Program-made: the position numbers and the translations under genes
Notes under the pieces: model-generated
Databases searched by the model: none
Told to the model about the DNA's origin: nothing
What the model saw: the letters and a program-made list of their open reading frames with translations, nothing else
IMG/VR virus record: IMGVR_UViG_3300036859_000316
Location: 1 to 63,715 of that record
Reading direction: 5' to 3' (one strand)
DNA length: 63,715 nucleotides
DNA from: a virus
Shown here: in pieces, positions 15,727 through 23,058 of the stretch
How the letters are laid out: each line of letters starts with the position of its first letter
Numbering within the stretch: position 1 is the stretch's first letter

Positions 15727-16192
15727 CGGCAAGCTCGCGCGTGAGCCGCTCGATCTCTCGGTCGAGTTCGTCCGAGAGCTTGAGGTTGAGTTCGCCGCCA
15801 TGTTCGACCTTCACCCTGTCGCGGTATCTCGGGTCATTGGCCCGCAGCCATGCTCGCGCGGCTTGCGTCGATCCGTTGCGGGCTTGAGTGTGCAGCGCGG
15901 CCTCGAAGAAGGCGTGAGCCTCCCCCCTCGCACGCATGACCTCGGTGACTAACGTGACGAAGGGCTGCTCGCTCTTCGGGATTCGCTTGGCACCCTCGAA
16001 CTCGCGACCGCGCGAGAGCCACCGACTCAGGGTTTCGCGGGCGATGCCCGCCGACTCGGCTGCCGCTTCCTGCGAGACCCCGAGTCGCAGGGCTTCGAGG
16101 ATCGCATCCTTGACGGTGATCTTGCGCTCGGTGCCCTTCTCGTCGGTGACGAGAATCTTCGACGTGAGCTTCGTCGTGCCGGCGGCTGGCAT
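15686..16192 (-). CDS. terS: Terminase small subunit, DNA-recognition HTH
   Basis: ATG at 16192 gives 168 residues. KDAILEALRLGVSQEAAAESAGIARETLSRWLSRG is a helix-turn-helix of the small terminase kind, after a beta hairpin (ILVTDEKGTERKITV). TLVTEVMRARGEAHAFFEAALHTQARNGSTQAARAWLRANDPRYRDR is the oligomerisation helix with the DP-x-R-Y-R-D-R sequence common in these proteins, and the C-terminus is charged. It would bind the cos/pac site, possibly the inverted repeats just upstream (16193-16299). Confidence 0.8.
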   Translation of the reverse strand: MPAAGTTKLTSKILVTDEKGTERKITVKDAILEALRLGVSQEAAAESAGIARETLSRWLSRGREFEGAKRIPKSEQPFVTLVTEVMRARGEAHAFFEAALHTQARNGSTQAARAWLRANDPRYRDRVKVEHGGELNLKLSDELDREIERLTRELAGGGEAQARDESSR

Positions 16193-16299
16193 CGCTCATC
16201 ATCTTACGCTGAGCGGGCGGGCCGGTTGGCGAACGCCGGCCGCCGAGCGCAGTAGGAACCGGCGCAACCGGATAGACCGCCCGCCCAGCTTGCACGGGG
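16193..16299. other. Gene-free 107 bp with nested inverted repeats upstream of terminase
   Basis: An outer near-perfect inverted repeat (16208-16220 with 16277-16289, 12 of 13 pairing) encloses a 6-bp inner stem GGCCGG/CCGGCC at 16220-16225 and 16236-16241. TAAGAT at about 16206-16201 on the minus strand stands 8 bases before the small-subunit ATG and could be a -10 box. The place is usual for a cos/pac site, a promoter or a terminator of the methylase operon. Nothing coding is seen. Confidence 0.5.
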
Positions 16300-16533
16300 T
16301 CACCGCGGAATCTTACGCCCGGGGATCGCGTACCCCGAGCGCCGCACCTGCTCAGCGACGAACTCGGCATAGGCCATGCACTGCGCACAGCACTGGCGGT
16401 GGCGAAGCAGCTCGAAGACCGGGGGGCTCAGGGTCGCGTGCTGGCGAAGCCAGTAGGGGCAGGCCGGGTCGTGACCGAGCGGCACGCCAGCATCGTCGAC
16501 GGGCGGGGCGTCAGCATCCACCGCAACGCTCAT
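16300..16533 (-). CDS. Cysteine-containing small hypothetical protein
   Basis: ATG at 16533, ATGA overlap; 77 residues. CPYWLRQHATLSPPVFELLRHRQCCAQCMAYAEFV puts one Cys at about 25 and a CCAQC group at about 49, so a metal site is possible; HDPACPYW also present. Last gene before the terminase intergenic region. Role unknown. Confidence 0.6.
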   Translation of the reverse strand: MSVAVDADAPPVDDAGVPLGHDPACPYWLRQHATLSPPVFELLRHRQCCAQCMAYAEFVAEQVRRSGYAIPGRKIPR

Positions 16534-16730
16534 GTGCCACCTTTGATCGCAGCTCCCAGCGCTTGCCGTGCCCGTTCGGTTGCGTCGGCCCAGTCTCGCC
16601 GGGTGAGCTTGGGCAGGAAGGCATCGCTCTCATCGTCCCTCAGTGGGTAGATAGCCGCAGCCTCCTCAAGCGTCAGTGTGAACGTGACTTTGAGCTTGGC
16701 CGGGTCCTTGCTCGGTTGAGGCTCAGTCAT
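16530..16730 (-). CDS. Small hypothetical protein
   Basis: ATG at 16730 overlapping the methyltransferase stop by 4 bp; 66 residues. VTFTLTLEEAAAIYPLRDDESDAF looks like a beta strand then helix. No family recognised. Confidence 0.55.
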   Translation of the reverse strand: MTEPQPSKDPAKLKVTFTLTLEEAAAIYPLRDDESDAFLPKLTRRDWADATERARQALGAAIKGGT

Positions 16731-18403
16731 AGAAGTCCCAGTTGCCCCGCTGCCTCATGCTCTTGCCGCTCGCGTTCTGAGCGAGCAGAGAGGGCCAGAA
16801 TCTCATCGGCCCGGTCCTTGTGGGTGTCCCACCAAGCGATCCGGGCCCGCGCGATCTCCACGTACTCGGCCTCTCGCTCGACGCCGATGAAGTCGAAGTC
16901 CTCCAACACGCAGGCGATGCCCGTGGTGCCCGAGCCGGCGAAGGGATCGAGGACCGTTCCGCCGGGCGGGGTGACGAGGCGGCAGAGCCAGCGCATCAGC
17001 TCGACGGGCTTGACGGTCGGGTGGACGTTTTTGGCGACGGTCGCTTGCTGTCCGCTGGGCGAATCGTGGCCGGGGTACTCGCCTGGCCCTCGATTGCCGT
17101 AGGCCCGCATCTCCCCTTCCTCAAACCCCTCTAGCCCCGCATTACGCTCGGCCCGTGAGGCTTTGGCGACGTAGAAGAACCTGCTCGCACCGCCCGTATC
17201 GCCAAACCCTCGCCCGTCATAGCTCGCCTGGCCGAACCAGCCATTTGCTGACTCGCTCGCCATTTGATCGTGGCTTCCCGGCCGCTCCCCGCTCTGCCGG
17301 TCCAGCTCGGCTACGGGGCAGCCGGGGGCGCAGACATCAAAGTGCTCTGAAGTATCACTACCGCTCCCATCGCAGCCATAGCAAGCGTTGTCCTCCAGCG
17401 CCCCCTCTCCGTTGCAAACAGAACATTGCCCTAGTGCTATCTCACACTCAGGCAGGTGGGAGAGGACTACGTTGGCGGGCCAGCGGCCAGCGAAATGAGC
17501 GTAATCCTCAAGTTCGCCGCTGGCGATTCCTCCGTTATCACCGCTGAAAAACTCCCCCTTGTTCGTCGTCCCATCAGCACGCGCTGCCGTTCGCCCATAG
17601 TCACCGGTCGGCTCGATCCGACACCCGTCGATGTTCAACGCCCCCGTCCCGAACCGCTCTACGTTCTGAGCTACCGTCCCGACGAGCGGCTTGCGGGCCA
17701 CGACTATCGGCTCGTGGGCGGGCTTCAAGGCTGTCCCCCAGCCCTGCCAGCGTTGGGCTTCGGGGGTGGCGGGGGCAGTGACGAAACCGGCCGCTTCGTA
17801 ATTCTCCACTGAGTTCGGGCGCGGGTCGATACTGCCCATCGGTGCCCCACTCGTCTCCGTAGCACCCGAGAGATAACGCGGGTCAGCCTTTCGCCCGACG
17901 ACTTCCCGCTCGGCCCCGGCCGCCCGGTCTATCGCCTTGCTCACGTCGAGTGACTTAGGGAAGCCCGAGCCGTACAGCCAGATCACCGAGTCCCGGATCT
18001 CGAACCCGGCGTCCTCGACCGCGCAGGCGAGGCGGTGATAGGTCCGGGTTCCTCCGAAGGCGAGTAGGTGGCCTCCGGGCTTTAGGACGCGGAGGGCTTC
18101 GGTGGCCCAGGCTTGGTGCCATTCCTGCATCGCATGTTGAGAGGACACAGAGAGATCGAACGCAGGTGCCGGAAGCTGAAACTTTGCTGACTCCCCACTT
18201 TCACCTGGGGGGCGCTTCCGATTCGGCTGCGTTCCACGGTTGGCCCGTGCGACTTCCAGCCGGTCCCACTCCTTCCCCATGAACTCCAAGCCATAGGGCG
18301 ATAACGGGTCCGTGACAATGGCATCGACGGAGGCTTCCTCCATCGCGCGCATCTGCTCGACGCAATCACCCTCGATCACGTTCCACGTCACGGACCTGCT
18401 CAC
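16727..18403 (-). CDS. Site-specific DNA N-methyltransferase (N4-C/N6-A type), unusual DPPY motif
   Basis: 558 residues. The motif order is that of beta-class N4/N6 enzymes: the catalytic motif near the N-terminus (TDPLSPYGLEFMGKEWD, residues 31-47), the SAM motif near the C-terminus (LDPFAGSGTTGIA, about 485-497). The family usually has DPPYG followed by F-MGK-WD; here two residues are inserted, giving DPLSPYG. Between lie CEIALGQC-SVCNGEG and CYGCDGSG (320-348), a DnaJ-like CxxCxGxG zinc pair, then CAPGCPVAELDRQSG, HPTVKPVELMRWL. The enzyme would methylate phage DNA, perhaps to evade restriction. Flanked by overlapping small genes; second DNA methylase in the cluster. Confidence 0.85.
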   Translation of the reverse strand: MSRSVTWNVIEGDCVEQMRAMEEASVDAIVTDPLSPYGLEFMGKEWDRLEVARANRGTQPNRKRPPGESGESAKFQLPAPAFDLSVSSQHAMQEWHQAWATEALRVLKPGGHLLAFGGTRTYHRLACAVEDAGFEIRDSVIWLYGSGFPKSLDVSKAIDRAAGAEREVVGRKADPRYLSGATETSGAPMGSIDPRPNSVENYEAAGFVTAPATPEAQRWQGWGTALKPAHEPIVVARKPLVGTVAQNVERFGTGALNIDGCRIEPTGDYGRTAARADGTTNKGEFFSGDNGGIASGELEDYAHFAGRWPANVVLSHLPECEIALGQCSVCNGEGALEDNACYGCDGSGSDTSEHFDVCAPGCPVAELDRQSGERPGSHDQMASESANGWFGQASYDGRGFGDTGGASRFFYVAKASRAERNAGLEGFEEGEMRAYGNRGPGEYPGHDSPSGQQATVAKNVHPTVKPVELMRWLCRLVTPPGGTVLDPFAGSGTTGIACVLEDFDFIGVEREAEYVEIARARIAWWDTHKDRADEILALSARSERERQEHEAAGQLGLL

Positions 18404-18549
18404 CCCCTTTCCAGCACGACGCTGAGCGCCCGCGCGAACGGGAACTGCTCAAACGTCTTGCCCGACCGCCCGCCATGCGGAGGCGCGTCGGGATCGTCGT
18501 GAATACGAATGTGGACGGTCTGCCGGGCTTCGATGACGCGCCAGCTCAC
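18400..18549 (-). CDS. Small hypothetical protein
   Basis: GTG at 18549, GTGA overlaps on both sides; 49 residues. VEARQTVHIRIHDDPDAPPHGGRSG looks like a beta strand and turn, then FEQFPFARALSVVLERG. No family recognised. Confidence 0.55.
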   Translation of the reverse strand: MSWRVIEARQTVHIRIHDDPDAPPHGGRSGKTFEQFPFARALSVVLERG

Positions 18550-18797
18550 GCGGCTCTGGCCTCGCGGCACTCGGGGCAGATCAGCCGGCCACAGACCCCA
18601 CAGGCCTCGCGGCAGGTATCGCACTCGATGCACTTGGCACCCTCGCACCAGTCGATGACCTCGGCGCCGCACCGCGCGACCGGGACGGCGAAGTCGACGA
18701 AGCAGCCGCCAGCGACGTGGCAGACGTTCGTCGTGTCGAGCACGTTTCCGATCGACGGGAGCGTCCTCGTCGGGGGCTCGGCGACCTTGGCGTTCAT
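18546..18797 (-). CDS. Cysteine-rich zinc-binding-like protein
   Basis: ATG at 18797, ATGA overlap; 83 residues with nine cysteines concentrated at the C-terminus (CEGAKCIECDTCREACGVCGRLICPECRE). This CxxC series is like small treble-clef or B-box-type zinc proteins. Probably binds zinc; partner unknown. Confidence 0.65.
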   Translation of the reverse strand: MNAKVAEPPTRTLPSIGNVLDTTNVCHVAGGCFVDFAVPVARCGAEVIDWCEGAKCIECDTCREACGVCGRLICPECREARAA

Positions 18798-19426
18798 GCG
18801 GCCTTCTGGGCTGTCGGGTGGGCAAGCAAGTGGTGGCCGATGTGCTCGGTGTAGGCGGGCGGAATCGCCTCGCGCGATTCCTCGACGGTCATCCAGCCGC
18901 AGCCCATCGCGTCCCGGTAGACGCTCTCGGGCTGCTTGCCACCGTGGTCGAAGGAATAGTCCCCTGCGCGGTGCTGACATCCCTGTGGCGCCATGAACCA
19001 GCCCCAGCTCGTCTCGAAGTAGCGATGCCGGCGAAGGGAGAGCCCGAACATCGTCCCGCAGAGCATGTGGTCACCCCGAAACTTGCCTCGACGAACTGCG
19101 GCCCGGACGTTCTCCAGCACAAAGGGAAGCCCGACCTCCATAAGCAGGGCTCGCGTCGGTGGAATCAGGTCGGGATGGTCGTCCCGGTCCCCGCGCCAGC
19201 TCGTCACGTCAGCATCGTGCTGGCAAGGCGGCGAGGCATGGATGGCGTCGAACTCGTCGTAAAAGACGGGCGGGTCCAGTGCATCCCCTTGGACGAACTC
19301 AAACGGGTAATTCGGCTGGGGCTCGATGTCCACGCCGACGACCTCGAAACCCGCGCGGTGGTAGCCCATCGCTGCGCCGCCGGCGCCGCAGAACAAGTCG
19401 AGGAGGCGCGGCTTCACGCCGGTCAT
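18794..19426 (-). CDS. C5-cytosine DNA methyltransferase
   Basis: ATG at 19426 gives 210 residues, compact for the family. Motif I LLDLFCGAGGAAMGYHRAGFEVVGVD (about 8-33), motif IV ASPPCQ (about 66-71, catalytic Cys), motif VI VLENVR (about 104-109), then GTMFGLSLRRHRYFE (motif VIII-like, QxRxR region). Conserved Gly/Asn motifs IX-X are shortened, and the target-recognition region is small, as in phage Dcm-like orphan enzymes. It would methylate cytosines in phage DNA, probably protecting it. ATGA overlap with both neighbours. Confidence 0.88.
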   Translation of the reverse strand: MTGVKPRLLDLFCGAGGAAMGYHRAGFEVVGVDIEPQPNYPFEFVQGDALDPPVFYDEFDAIHASPPCQHDADVTSWRGDRDDHPDLIPPTRALLMEVGLPFVLENVRAAVRRGKFRGDHMLCGTMFGLSLRRHRYFETSWGWFMAPQGCQHRAGDYSFDHGGKQPESVYRDAMGCGWMTVEESREAIPPAYTEHIGHHLLAHPTAQKAA

Positions 19427-19605
19427 GCGGCCTTCGGATCGCGGCGCTCGACCACGACGACGTCGTACTTCTCGACGCACTCATCGCAGGCGAAGCGCCA
19501 GTCGCCGGTCAGGTTGAGCGGCTTCTCGTCGGTGCCGTCGACCCCGCAATACGCGCAGGGCGGCGGGGGCCAGCCGTCGACGTGCTCGCCTACGCGGTAG
19601 CCCAT
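19423..19605 (-). CDS. Small zinc-ribbon protein
   Basis: ATG at 19605; 60 residues. CAYCGVDG and CDECVEKYD (about 17-20 and 40-43) are two CxxC knuckles. Likely a zinc ribbon. Overlaps the HNH gene by 16 bp. Confidence 0.6.
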   Translation of the reverse strand: MGYRVGEHVDGWPPPPCAYCGVDGTDEKPLNLTGDWRFACDECVEKYDVVVVERRDPKAA

Positions 19606-19961
19606 CTCGCACCACTCCGTATCCGGCTGACGTGGCCCCGGCTGATCTCGAACCGAGCGGCGATCGCGGCCTGCGTGCCGGATGCCTCGCGGATCTCGCC
19701 GACCTGCTCGGCGGTGAGCTTCGCACGGCGACCGACCCGGCAGTTCTCGGCGTGCGTCACGACCTCAAGGTGATCGACGCGCCAACAGGCTGGGTTCTCG
19801 CAGCGGTGATGGAGCTCGTAGCCCTCGGGGACCGGGCCGTTGACGGCCTCCCAGGCGAGGACGTGCGCGAGCCGCAGCTTGCGGCCGACGCGCTTGACGC
19901 CGTAGCCGTGGTTGTTGCGGGCGCCCTCCCAGATCACGCAACGGGTACGGGGCTTTGCCAT
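19590..19961 (-). CDS. HNH endonuclease with C-terminal helix-turn-helix
   Basis: ATG at 19961 (TGATG overlap); 123 residues. Central HNH core: YELHHRCENPACWRVDHLEVVTHAEN (about 51-76; two His, Cys pair, Asn), after WEAVNGPVPEGYEL typical of HNH_3 homing-type nucleases. C-terminal LTAEQVGEIREASGTQAAIAARFEISRGHVSRIRSGARW is a helix-turn-helix DNA-recognition end. Such free-standing nucleases are often selfish elements inserted between phage genes; here codon use and overlaps fit the operon. Confidence 0.8.
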   Translation of the reverse strand: MAKPRTRCVIWEGARNNHGYGVKRVGRKLRLAHVLAWEAVNGPVPEGYELHHRCENPACWRVDHLEVVTHAENCRVGRRAKLTAEQVGEIREASGTQAAIAARFEISRGHVSRIRSGARWATA

Positions 19962-20098
19962 CACTTCGGGAACGCCCCGACGTGGAAGGCGATCAGCCAC
20001 GCGCCGTCCTGACCGACCGACTCGAAGCCGAAGAACGGGCGCGTCGTCTGGATCCCGACAGCTCGGCGGCCGATACGCAGCGCGATCGAGAGGGTCAC
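19961..20098 (-). CDS. Small hypothetical protein
   Basis: GTG at 20098, GTGA overlap; 45 residues. LSIALRIGRRAVGIQTTRPFFGF then WLIAFHVGAFPK. Beta-rich; no family recognised. Confidence 0.5.
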   Translation of the reverse strand: MTLSIALRIGRRAVGIQTTRPFFGFESVGQDGAWLIAFHVGAFPK

Positions 20099-20334
20099 TT
20101 CGGCCCCGGCATTTCGTCCACGCCGGCGACGGGCACTGAAGAGATCAGCAGCTTGCCGACGTTGCGGGCGCCTTCGGGGGTCAGGGGCAGGAGGTACACC
20201 GCGCCGGCGATCGGGTCGACGAGTTGCAGGATGCGACCGCCGTCGGGGGCGTTCGCCACGGTGACCGACCACCCTTGACAGGTGATCTGCTTCGAGATCG
20301 GCACCGCCTGCGGCTGCTGGCCGTTGCCGTTCAT
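20095..20334 (-). CDS. Small hypothetical protein
   Basis: ATG at 20334, ATGA overlap; 79 residues. Repeated beta strands (WSVTVANAPDG, RILQLVDPIAGAVYLLPL) and a helix. Unknown. Confidence 0.6.
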   Translation of the reverse strand: MNGNGQQPQAVPISKQITCQGWSVTVANAPDGGRILQLVDPIAGAVYLLPLTPEGARNVGKLLISSVPVAGVDEMPGPK

Positions 20335-20519
20335 GCGGCCTTCCCGGCGAGCAGGAACCGCAGCTTGCGGACGGTCTCCCGAGCGCGCGCCCTGGCGGGC
20401 TCGTAGACGCTTCGGTCCCCCCAGTAGTCGGGCGGCGTCAGGTCGGGGTGAAGCCGCCCCTCGTTGCCGGAGGGGAAGTGCTTTTGCGGCTGGTAGTTCG
20501 GGTCGACGTTCGACTTCAC
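20331..20519 (-). CDS. Small hypothetical protein
   Basis: ATG at 20519; 62 residues; N-terminal disordered, then DYWGDRSVYEPARARARETVRKLRFLL helix. Unknown. 4-bp overlaps. Confidence 0.55.
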   Translation of the reverse strand: MKSNVDPNYQPQKHFPSGNEGRLHPDLTPPDYWGDRSVYEPARARARETVRKLRFLLAGKAA

Positions 20520-20698
20520 GCCTTCAGCCTCTCGATGATCGCGTCACTGAGCAGGGAGTCGAGCTCGTCGGTCGCGGAAACGTATTCCTCCGCTCGTGCT
20601 ACCCGCTGCTCTTTGGGATGACGGGCTATTAGGTGCTCTCGCGCGGCCTGCTCGCGCCGCGCTGCGTCACGAAGCCGGGTGGCCTGTTCCTCGCTCAT
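20516..20698 (-). CDS. Small coiled-coil protein
   Basis: ATG at 20698; 60 residues, almost fully charged helix (EEQATRLRDAARREQAAREHLIARH, then EEYVSATDELDSLLSDAIIERL). Coiled coil; unknown partner. Confidence 0.6.
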   Translation of the reverse strand: MSEEQATRLRDAARREQAAREHLIARHPKEQRVARAEEYVSATDELDSLLSDAIIERLKA

Positions 20699-20865
20699 GC
20701 GACCCTCTCGTTGAGCGGCGTCAGCGTCTCGTGCTGCACGGGGCGCACGACGTAATCAGGGAACTCGCAGGCTGACCACCAGGGGCCGCGCTGCGTCACC
20801 TTGAACGGGTCGCCGAGCACTCGCACCCGCGTTCCGTCCGGCAGTTGCGCGTTCGGCTTCCTCAC
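20695..20865 (-). CDS. Small beta-rich hypothetical protein
   Basis: GTG at 20865, GTGA overlap; 56 residues: TRVRVLGDPFKVTQRGPWWSACEF resembles a small SH3-like barrel. No family assigned. Confidence 0.5.
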   Translation of the reverse strand: MRKPNAQLPDGTRVRVLGDPFKVTQRGPWWSACEFPDYVVRPVQHETLTPLNERVA

Positions 20866-21290
20866 GCCGCCGCCTTCGCCTCGGCCCTGATCTGCTCGGC
20901 CGCGTCGATCGCGCCGGGGATCCGTGAGTGTTCCCAGCCGCCGGGGAAACCGCCGACGACCGCGAGCTCGGCGCGCAGGCAGCGGGCTAGGTGGTCGACC
21001 GGGAAGCCCGAGTCGATCCACGACCCGACGAGATCGCCCGGCCTCTTCGGCGTCGGCGCGTTGCCGTAGCGCTCGGGCGGATCGGGCGGCTGGCGCCAGA
21101 TCATCAGGTGGTCGGAGCCGCCCGCGACCTCGTAGGTGACCGTGAAGCCTCGCGCCTCACACTCGCAGACGAGGGCGGCAAAGCCGTAGCCCGCCTCTTC
21201 GAGCGCATCCCTGATCGGCTGCTCGACCAGCTTCTTTCGCTCGCGCCAAGCGTTCTGGATCAGCCGTGCGGCTCGCTCGGCCGAGGTCAC
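20862..21290 (-). CDS. Hypothetical protein of the replication operon
   Basis: GTG at 21290, GTGA overlap with the loader-like gene; 142 residues. N-terminal helix (ERAARLIQNAWRERKKLVEQP), one CECE pair of cysteines, beta hairpin FTVTYEVAGGSDHLMIW and a C-terminal helix. Directly after the loader-like gene, so may act in replication; no family recognised. Confidence 0.6.
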   Translation of the reverse strand: MTSAERAARLIQNAWRERKKLVEQPIRDALEEAGYGFAALVCECEARGFTVTYEVAGGSDHLMIWRQPPDPPERYGNAPTPKRPGDLVGSWIDSGFPVDHLARCLRAELAVVGGFPGGWEHSRIPGAIDAAEQIRAEAKAAA

Positions 21291-21880
21291 GCGACCTTCT
21301 CCCCGGGTTCGAGCTCGCCGGCGACCTCGCGCACGACCTCGCCGAGCTCGCGCGGGCGACCGGACTCGATCCGGCGCAGCTCGCGAAGGCCACCCGAGGG
21401 GATCCCGCGGTACAGGTGCTCGCGCTTGGCCCGCTCGCAGAAGGCCGCGAATTTCTCGCGCAGCCGGGCCTCTTCGTTGCCGCCGTCGAGCCCGCGGCTG
21501 ACCTGATCCCAGCCCGCCGAGCGGACGAACTCGCGAATCAGGGGCGCCTCGTCGGCTAGGGCGCCGGCGCGCTCGTCGACCGCCTCGCCGTCGATCCAGC
21601 GCTGCTCGGACTTCGACAGCAGGTGCCGCAGCCGGGCGAGCACGTAGGACCACTCGGGGATCGAGAGCGCCAGCTCGACGACGCGCGTCCGAATCTGCGC
21701 AGCGTTCGGCGCGAACTTCACGCCGTCGCGGTAGAGCGCCTCGACCGCCGCGGCGACCTGCTCAGCGGGCAAGTCGGCGACGTCACGACCCCACTGCTCG
21801 ATCGTGCCCTCGGGCAGATCCGAGTGCGGCCAGCGGTCACGGATCACCGCGACGATCTCTAGCCATTCGCTTGGTCTCAT
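21287..21880 (-). CDS. G39P-like helicase loader/inhibitor candidate
   Basis: 197 residues from the codon at 21880. The N-terminal 70 residues, EWLEIVAVIRDRWPHSDLPEGTIEQWGRDVADL-PAEQVAAAVEALYRDG-VKFAPNAAQIRTRV, follow the pattern of the SPP1 G39P family: helices ending with a phrase like F-P-x-x-A-x-I. Those proteins bind the replicative helicase and load it at the origin. The C-terminal half is charged, with REKFAAFCERAKREHLYRGIPSGG. It overlaps the initiator-like gene by 4 bp, the normal initiator-loader pairing. No phage helicase is visible, so the host DnaB is the likely partner. Confidence 0.7.
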   Translation of the reverse strand: MRPSEWLEIVAVIRDRWPHSDLPEGTIEQWGRDVADLPAEQVAAAVEALYRDGVKFAPNAAQIRTRVVELALSIPEWSYVLARLRHLLSKSEQRWIDGEAVDERAGALADEAPLIREFVRSAGWDQVSRGLDGGNEEARLREKFAAFCERAKREHLYRGIPSGGLRELRRIESGRPRELGEVVREVAGELEPGEKVA

Positions 21881-22608
21881 CGTCCTTCAGCTCGTCGTTT
21901 CGCTGCTTCTGCCCGTAAAGCGTGGCTACTCGGCCCGACGGAACGGCGGCCGCTGCCGTTTCTACCCGCTCGATACTCGGCCCGGAGCTTCGACCACCAG
22001 CGCTTGAGCTCGCCGGCAGTGAGCACCTTCGACGCCCAGAAGGTGCGCTCATGCGCCCACTCGACGGCGCCCTTGAGCTCGGCGTGGTCGACGTGGGCTA
22101 GGAGCCAGTCGGCGGCTGAGAGCTGGGTGGGGGTGAATCGCTTGCGGGGCTCGACGTCGGCGATCTGCTCAAGCCAGCGGCAGAGTCGCAACGCAGCTTC
22201 GGACGGTTCGGACGGTTCTTCCCTAGTAGACGTTGGGGGATCACCACTAACAGAAGAAACTAACGGTTTGTCGGAAGACGGTTTCCGGGGTCGCTTGCGC
22301 GAATCTTCCGGGGTCGCGACGTCAGGCTTCCGGCCGGAAGAATCTTCCGGGGTCAGGATGACGCGGTACTCGACGACCCCTCGGGGCCGGGTGCCGGTGC
22401 GCTCAATCTCACCCGCGTCTTCGAGGCGACGCAGGCAGTCGCGCACGGTGCGGTCGGTGATCCGTGCCTTGTGAGCGATCATCGCCTGCGCCGGGTAGGC
22501 GCCGGTTCCGTCGTCGTGGGCGTGATCGGCGAGCACGAGCAGCACGACGCGATCATTGCCCGAGGCTTCGGAGTGCTGGAAGACGTGCGTGAGCACCTTG
22601 ACGCTCAC
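21877..22608 (-). CDS. Helix-turn-helix replication initiator-like protein
   Basis: GTG at 22608, GTGA overlap; 243 residues. Residues 1-85 form a winged helix: VLTHVFQHSEASGNDRVVLLVLADHAHDDGTGAYPAQAMIAHKARITDRTVRDCLRRLEDAGEIERTG, like phage replisome-organiser domains (for example O-like, DnaD-neighbouring N-terminus). A disordered Pro/Ser linker leads to a C-terminal alpha domain (WLEQIADVEPRKRFTPTQLSAADWLLA and WWSKLRAEY), which may contact the loader. Would bind the phage origin and recruit the loader-helicase; the origin itself is often inside such a gene. Confidence in role is moderate. Confidence 0.7.
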   Translation of the reverse strand: MSVKVLTHVFQHSEASGNDRVVLLVLADHAHDDGTGAYPAQAMIAHKARITDRTVRDCLRRLEDAGEIERTGTRPRGVVEYRVILTPEDSSGRKPDVATPEDSRKRPRKPSSDKPLVSSVSGDPPTSTREEPSEPSEAALRLCRWLEQIADVEPRKRFTPTQLSAADWLLAHVDHAELKGAVEWAHERTFWASKVLTAGELKRWWSKLRAEYRAGRNGSGRRSVGPSSHALRAEAAKRRAEGR

Positions 22609-22955
22609 AGGACCCCCAGCTCTTCGAGCTTTCGGATGGCGCGATCGCACGGTGTTCTGTAAAGGCACCGTGCGAAGTCGATCTGATCCCGTACCTCTTC
22701 GCAGTCCTGAAACCACTCGCCCCGGACTCGGAACGGGGCGAGCTCATCATGTAGCTGTGCCTCTTCGGCCGACGTTCCCGGGAAGCATCCGACTAGCCGC
22801 AGAGCTACCGGCGAGCCGCATCGCATCGCCTCGACGCGTCGCTCCGGGTCGCGCGAGATCCCGATCTTGAGAAGGCCCGCCCCCGCGATGACGTAGATGA
22901 ATCGCTCGCCCGAAAGCACTGCGTAGGGGTATGCCGGGTCGCTCGGGCTGACCAT
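22605..22955 (-). CDS. GIY-YIG-fold protein (T5orf172/MUG113 type)
   Basis: ATG at 22955; 116 residues. RFIYVIAGAGLLKIGISRDPERRVEAMRCGSP, followed by RLVGCFPGTSAEEAQLHDELAPFRVRGEWF, carry the T5orf172 layout: Y-V-I start, KIGISRDPERR (like K-I-G-I-S-x-D-P), and the closing helix with GEWF. These are GIY-YIG-superfamily nuclease folds common in phage and plasmid genomes. Possibly an active nuclease; target unknown. It follows a hairpin region and starts the replication operon. Confidence 0.8.
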   Translation of the reverse strand: MVSPSDPAYPYAVLSGERFIYVIAGAGLLKIGISRDPERRVEAMRCGSPVALRLVGCFPGTSAEEAQLHDELAPFRVRGEWFQDCEEVRDQIDFARCLYRTPCDRAIRKLEELGVL

Positions 22956-22989
22956 CCGCCGCTGGCTGCCCTACCCTTGAGGACAACAA

Positions 22990-23058
22990 ATCGAGTTCAC
23001 GTAGCGAAAGCTACCCGAGAGCCCGGCGGAAGCGGCCGGGCTTTCGCGTTCTTAGGGC
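22990..23058 (-). terminator. Two hairpins after the 23059 gene
   Basis: GTAGC-GAAA-GCTAC (23001-23014) and the 8-bp stem AGCCCGGC/GCCGGGCT (23020-23042, loop ggaagcg) sit between the end of the 23059 gene and the 22955 gene start. Rightward, the second stem is followed by TTCGCGTTCTT; leftward (the direction of genes) no U-run follows. Could be bidirectional termination between operons. Confidence 0.45.
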
